DNA from: Synergistales bacterium
GTDB taxonomy: Bacteria > Synergistota > Synergistia > Synergistales > Aminobacteriaceae
Reading direction: 5' to 3'
Assembly: GCA_025997955.1 (NCBI GenBank)
Contig: BNVH01000052.1
Location: 1-26,738 of the forward strand
Length of the DNA stretch: 26,738 nucleotides
The notes under the pieces are model-generated. The model was not told the origin of the DNA, did no database searches, and worked only from the letters and a program-made list of their open reading frames with translations. Within the stretch, counting starts at the first letter, position 1; every line of letters starts with the position of its first letter. A program made the position numbers and the translations under genes. Of the stretch, positions 23,730-26,738 are shown one piece after another.

Positions 23730-23957
23730 TTGGATAGTCTTACGTTACGCGAAAAAGAAATTTTATATTGGCTGTCCCAGGGGTTGAGCAACGCCGAAAT
23801 AGCAAGTCATATGGTGTTGGCCGAGAAGACGGTCAAGAACCATGTCAGCCATGTTTTAAAAAAACTCGGCCTGAGAGACAGAACTCAGGCCGCAGTTATG
23901 GCTTGGAGAACAGGGTTTGCCGAGACGCCTCCCGCGGACTGCCTACCGGACGCTTAG
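23730..23957 (+). CDS. LuxR/GerE-type helix-turn-helix DNA-binding domain protein
   Basis: The reading frame contains a complete LuxR C-terminal domain: SLTLREKEILYWLSQGLSNA, then EIASHMVLAEKTVKNHVSHV, then LKKLGLRDRTQAAVMAWRTG. This matches the effector domain of NarL/FixJ response regulators. From TTG 23730, with GGAG (23716-23719) 10 bases upstream, it gives 75 residues with no receiver domain. The frame is open further back to 23625, overlapping the preceding small gene in another phase. It may be a free-standing HTH regulator, the end of a decayed response regulator, or the 3' half of a frameshifted gene starting at 23561. Its last 15 bases overlap the end of xylB on the opposite strand. 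Confidence 0.65.
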   Translation: MDSLTLREKEILYWLSQGLSNAEIASHMVLAEKTVKNHVSHVLKKLGLRDRTQAAVMAWRTGFAETPPADCLPDA

Positions 23958-25436
23958 CTTTGCGCGTTTCGCCACGGCGTCAAAACGCGCTGTGAGGTCT
24001 TTATACAGCAGTTTGAACTGCTCATACATAGCGTCATAGTCTGCGTAGTTGTTTTCGTCAGGCTTGGTTTCGCTTGCGTAGTGAACCCAACTTTTTACGT
24101 CGGCCTCGCTCAGCCCTCCGCCAAGGGCGGCCAGCATCGCCGCGCCATAAGCGCCGCCCTCGTCTGTTTCCGGAACAACAACGGTGTTTTTTATGTTATC
24201 GGACAACATCTGACGCCATACCTTGTTTTTAGCTCCGCCCCCGACGACCAAAACGCGCTTGATCTCAGGCACGCGGGCTTTTAGAAGTTCAAAAGAGTCT
24301 CGTAGGCCGTAAGTTACGCCCTCCATAACGGCACGCAACATTTGCGTTTCGTCTGACATGGACGACAAGCCGAAGAGAACGCCGCGCGCGTTGGGGTTGC
24401 GGTGCGGGGTTCTCTCTCCCTGGAGATAAGGAAGCCACAACAAACCGTTTGCCCCTATAGGCGTATTTCCAATGCCGCGCTCAACCTCGTCCCATGAGAG
24501 CTCTTTGCCAATTTTACCCTTGAACCAATTCAAAGACGCGGCGGCCGAAAGCATGACTCCCATATAATAAGAAAGTCCTTGAGCCGCGTGATTAAAGAAA
24601 TGCAATTTACCCGTGTCGTCAGCCCTTGCTTCGCCCTTGCCTGGGACGCCCAAAACAGTGCCGGACGTACCGATTGAAATCATGCAATCCCCGCTCTCGC
24701 ATAAGCCAACGCCCAACGCCGACACGGCGTTGTCCGCTCCGCCCGCCGCTACTTCTACCTTGCCCCAAGACAGTTCGTCACATAATTCTTTTTTTAGGTA
24801 TCCCCGCGTTTCGTGAGAATTTTGAATAGGCGGTAAAAAACTCTTGTCTATGCCGAGTTTTTTCAGCAGCTCTTCGTTCCACTTTCGGTTTACGACGTCG
24901 TACATGGCGCTGCCCGAAGCGTCAGAATGGTCGGAGCCAAACTCCCCCGTCAACCGGTAGGCTATGTAATCTTTTGCTATGAGACAAGTGGCGATTGACT
25001 CATAAATCTTGGGCTCGTTGTTTTTGATCCACAATATCTTAGGCATGGTGAACCCGGGATAAATGAGATTGCCAGTCATAGCTATGACGTTTTTCTCACC
25101 GCCCAGCTCGCTCGTCGCGTAATCGCACTCGGCGGAGGTGCGCTGGTCACACCAAAGAATGGCGTTGCGCAGGACATTTCCGTTCTTGTCAAGCGGGACG
25201 AGCGTGTGCATCTGTCCTGACAGACCTATGCGCGTGACTTGCATGTCCTTGGGTATGGAGCGCAATATCAATAAGACGCCTTCCCACCATGCATTTGGGT
25301 CTTGTTCCGCCCAAGCTGGGTGAGGAGAGAGGAGCGTGAGAGGAGCGGAAAAACTGCCGGCCACGCGCCCGCCTGAGTCCACCGCTAAAGCCTTGATTCC
25401 GGTTGTCCCGATGTCTATACCCAGATAAACGTTCAT
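23943..25436 (-). CDS. xylB: XylB, xylulokinase (FGGY family)
   Basis: Phosphorylates D-xylulose to xylulose 5-phosphate, feeding the pentose phosphate pathway. The 497-residue product is of usual length: N-terminal phosphate loop YLGIDIGTTGIKALAVD, GLSGQMHTLVPLD, AILWCDQRT, the catalytic-base region VAAGGADNAVSALGVG, MISIGTSGTV, LPYLQGERTPHRNP and the C-terminal VVGGGAKNKVWRQM and DEGGAYGAAMLAAL. ATG 25436 has GAGG 8 bases upstream. No xylose isomerase or sugar transporter is adjacent. Related FGGY kinases could not be fully excluded, but QGERTPH and SGQMH favour xylulokinase. Confidence 0.92.
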   Translation of the reverse strand: MNVYLGIDIGTTGIKALAVDSGGRVAGSFSAPLTLLSPHPAWAEQDPNAWWEGVLLILRSIPKDMQVTRIGLSGQMHTLVPLDKNGNVLRNAILWCDQRTSAECDYATSELGGEKNVIAMTGNLIYPGFTMPKILWIKNNEPKIYESIATCLIAKDYIAYRLTGEFGSDHSDASGSAMYDVVNRKWNEELLKKLGIDKSFLPPIQNSHETRGYLKKELCDELSWGKVEVAAGGADNAVSALGVGLCESGDCMISIGTSGTVLGVPGKGEARADDTGKLHFFNHAAQGLSYYMGVMLSAAASLNWFKGKIGKELSWDEVERGIGNTPIGANGLLWLPYLQGERTPHRNPNARGVLFGLSSMSDETQMLRAVMEGVTYGLRDSFELLKARVPEIKRVLVVGGGAKNKVWRQMLSDNIKNTVVVPETDEGGAYGAAMLAALGGGLSEADVKSWVHYASETKPDENNYADYDAMYEQFKLLYKDLTARFDAVAKRAKLSVR

Positions 25437-25476
25437 TTTTATCTACCTCGCTTTTCTTTGATGAAGACTTTAGAAA

Positions 25477-25482
25477 ATTATA
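25477..25482 (-). promoter_or_regulatory. Possible -10 box of xylB
   Basis: On the minus strand the perfect TATAAT lies at 25482-25477, about 40 bases before the xylB start. No consensus -35 stands 17 bases upstream; that position falls in the 25-bp element (25517-25493) that is shared with purE. Confidence 0.4.
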
Positions 25483-25492
25483 ATCCGAAAAG

Positions 25493-25517
25493 CGACCGTT
25501 TCATAAAAAATTTCAGG
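25493..25517 (-). repeat. 25-bp element, copy B (upstream of xylB)
   Basis: Read on the minus strand this is the same 25 bases as 199-223 apart from one T-to-C change. It ends 10 bases before the TATAAT of xylB, whereas at purE it ends one base before TGTTAAAAT. The differing distance argues against it being simply a promoter box, though it could be a regulator-binding site. Confidence 0.7.
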
Positions 25518-25561
25518 TTGTGCGCTAAAACAATGAACAATCGAGGGCGTTGGCTATGCAG

Positions 25562-25585
25562 GGGGCGCGAAAAGGCTCGCGCCCC
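25562..25585. repeat. GC-rich hairpin between xylB and the surface-protein gene
   Basis: GGGGCGCGA (25562-25570) pairs with TCGCGCCCC (25577-25585), a perfect 9-bp stem around AAAGGC. It lies 10 bases after the stop of the minus-strand surface-protein gene. In that direction no T-run follows, so it is not a classical terminator. On the plus strand T6 appears only after another 12 bases. It may be a REP-like palindromic repeat or an mRNA 3' stabiliser; copy number cannot be judged here. Confidence 0.55.
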
Positions 25586-25594
25586 TACGGTGTG

Positions 25595-26738
25595 TTATTT
25601 TTTGCGCGCGAGAGCCATCAAAAGCGCAAGAGCTATCGTCCCAAACCCAAACCCAACGTCGCACCCGCCGCCGCTTCCCTTGCTGTTATTCGAGTCTATA
25701 TGAGTAATACCGCCCTCGGCTTTGATAGCCTGACTTGGGGTTATAAGCGCTGAGTCGTTCGTCGTAAGAGTACCGAGCGCGTGTACGGCTAAGCCTCTCT
25801 CACCTGTGGCCGATAGAGAGCCGCCTGTGAGGGTGACATTGAGAGCCGCGAATAAGGCCATGCCGTCCATGCCGTTTGCAAAGACGCTGCCGCTTGACAT
25901 ACTGATATTCTTCTCGGAGAAAACAGCAGTGGCGTAGTCTCCGTTGGCCTCTATGACAGCGCCAGAGATTATGATGTCGCCTTCTGAGGTTAAAGCGCTG
26001 CCCATTGTGTTTGAGATATTGGCATTAGTGCCGAGTTCTATTACGCCGTTGCCTCTGACTATCACCAATGGGAGGGACAGGCTTCCCTTATATGAGGCGT
26101 TCCACTGTATTCTCGCTCCAGGGCTTTGGGTGGTGTCTATGGTCAGTGTGCTTACGCCAACTTGGTCTCCCAAGACAGTTATTACGTCGCCAGAGGCTAT
26201 AGCGTCAAGCCCGGAGTTGTCCCTTACGCTTTCGGCCACTAACTCAGGTGCGGTGAGCGGCCTTACCGTTATGTCGAAGCTCTGCTTGTAATCAGTCGAA
26301 ACAGGCGAGTCCTCAAGCCCGCTGATTATAGTAGCCAAGACGTTCACGGTTCCAGACAATCTAGTATTCAACGTGTCGCCGCTGACCGTCGCGCCAGTCG
26401 CGCCGGCGTTGAGTACGCTCCAGACTATGGTTTTATAAGTAGCGTCCTGTGGCTCTACCGTGCCGGAGAGGGTCAGGGGGGTTCTTTCTGGTGTGAGTGT
26501 GGGGACGTCCTTGATGTTCGTCACGGGGACGAATGTGGAGGAGTCGGCGGCTTTGTAGACATCGAAAGATAAGTCGGCAAGCAGATAAGCGTAGCCCACG
26601 GGAGGCTCGAAGCCGAAATATACCCTCCCCTCGGCGCTCACCGACGCTATATCGATAGTCCAAGGGTTAATGTTGCCGCTGTGCAACGACCCTAATGTCG
26701 CCTGACCGGTAGCGCTGTTAAGCCAGAAGTTCGACGCG
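25595..26738 (-). CDS. Surface protein with Ig-like domain and Synergist-CTERM-type tail (5' end outside window)
   Basis: Open on the minus strand from the window edge to TAA at 25597-25595; 380 residues are visible and there is no need for an internal start. It has a bacterial Ig-like (BIG2-type) stretch near the middle of the first half (LTLSGTVEPQDATYKTIVWS and GTVNVLATI). Then come repeated short beta-strand turns of the pectate-lyase-like beta-helix kind (ISGAVIEANGDYA, ISMSSGSVFANGMDG, VTLTGGSLSATGERG). The C-terminus reads GSGGGCDVGFGFGTI, a hydrophobic helix, then ARKK. That ending fits the Synergist-CTERM sorting domain. An adhesin or cell-surface role is inferred. Its full N-terminus is not visible. 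Confidence 0.85.
   Translation of the reverse strand, partial: ASNFWLNSATGQATLGSLHSGNINPWTIDIASVSAEGRVYFGFEPPVGYAYLLADLSFDVYKAADSSTFVPVTNIKDVPTLTPERTPLTLSGTVEPQDATYKTIVWSVLNAGATGATVSGDTLNTRLSGTVNVLATIISGLEDSPVSTDYKQSFDITVRPLTAPELVAESVRDNSGLDAIASGDVITVLGDQVGVSTLTIDTTQSPGARIQWNASYKGSLSLPLVIVRGNGVIELGTNANISNTMGSALTSEGDIIISGAVIEANGDYATAVFSEKNISMSSGSVFANGMDGMALFAALNVTLTGGSLSATGERGLAVHALGTLTTNDSALITPSQAIKAEGGITHIDSNNSKGSGGGCDVGFGFGTIALALLMALARKK

Noticed and set aside
25600..25660. GCGCGCGAG strings at several places as a dispersed repeat
   Set aside because: The string is short and made of alternating GC common in this genome; only the 14-bp match at 1-14 and 121-134 is long enough to mention.

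Overview
The window looks like chromosomal housekeeping DNA from a Gram-negative, diderm-type bacterium, most likely of the phylum Synergistota. The strongest lineage clue is the protein truncated by the right edge. It ends in a glycine-rich Cys motif (SGGGCDVGFG), a hydrophobic helix and a basic tail, the pattern known as the Synergist-CTERM sorting signal. A meso-DAP-type MurE (DNPRxEDP motif) and a class A RNase P RNA fit this. The phylum assignment is inference and has not been tested by alignment.

Layout. (1) 1-342: tail of a membrane protein, a strong intrinsic terminator, and the purE promoter/leader, which contains a 25-bp element repeated upstream of xylB. (2) 343-7307, plus strand: a tightly packed purine operon, purE-purC-purS-purQ-purL-purF-purM, giving PRPP amidotransferase, FGAM synthase (PurSQL), AIR synthetase, the PurE carboxylation step and SAICAR synthetase. 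PurD, PurN, PurK, PurB and PurH are not here. (3) 7308-13764, minus strand: an operon read leftward: VIT/vWA/TPR/DUF2135 exported protein, queD, folE2, a HlyD-like membrane protein, yggS, sepF, and a truncated remnant of recG that abuts the 3' end of purM. (4) 13845-14190: RNase P RNA (rnpB). (5) 14306-23516, plus strand: a division/cell-wall (dcw) cluster, rsmH-ftsL-ftsI-murE-mraY-murD-ftsW-murG, mostly overlapping or within 35 nt. murF is absent from its usual place between murE and mraY, and murC/murB/ftsQAZ do not follow murG. (6) 23561-23957: a small protein and a LuxR-type HTH reading frame that may be one frameshifted gene. (7) 23943-25436, minus: xylulokinase. (8) 25595 to the edge, minus: the surface protein with the CTERM tail.

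How the genes relate. The purine operon makes AIR/CAIR/SAICAR from PRPP. QueD and FolE2 start the GTP-to-preQ0 (queuosine) route. SepF, FtsL, FtsI, FtsW and the Mur enzymes serve septal peptidoglycan synthesis. xylB feeds xylulose into the pentose phosphate pathway, which supplies PRPP.

Most notable observations: the recG N-terminal fragment at the purM junction, which suggests a rearrangement or deletion scar; a perfect 10-bp terminator-like hairpin whose loop holds the purE stop codon inside the operon; a perfect 16-bp tandem duplication just before the purC ribosome site; the 25-bp element shared by the purE and xylB upstream regions; a possible A-run frameshift joining two reading frames after murG; and 12-bp slippage repeats in the 3' end of murG. 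I found no CRISPR array, tRNA gene or transposase, and no clear novel multi-gene system.
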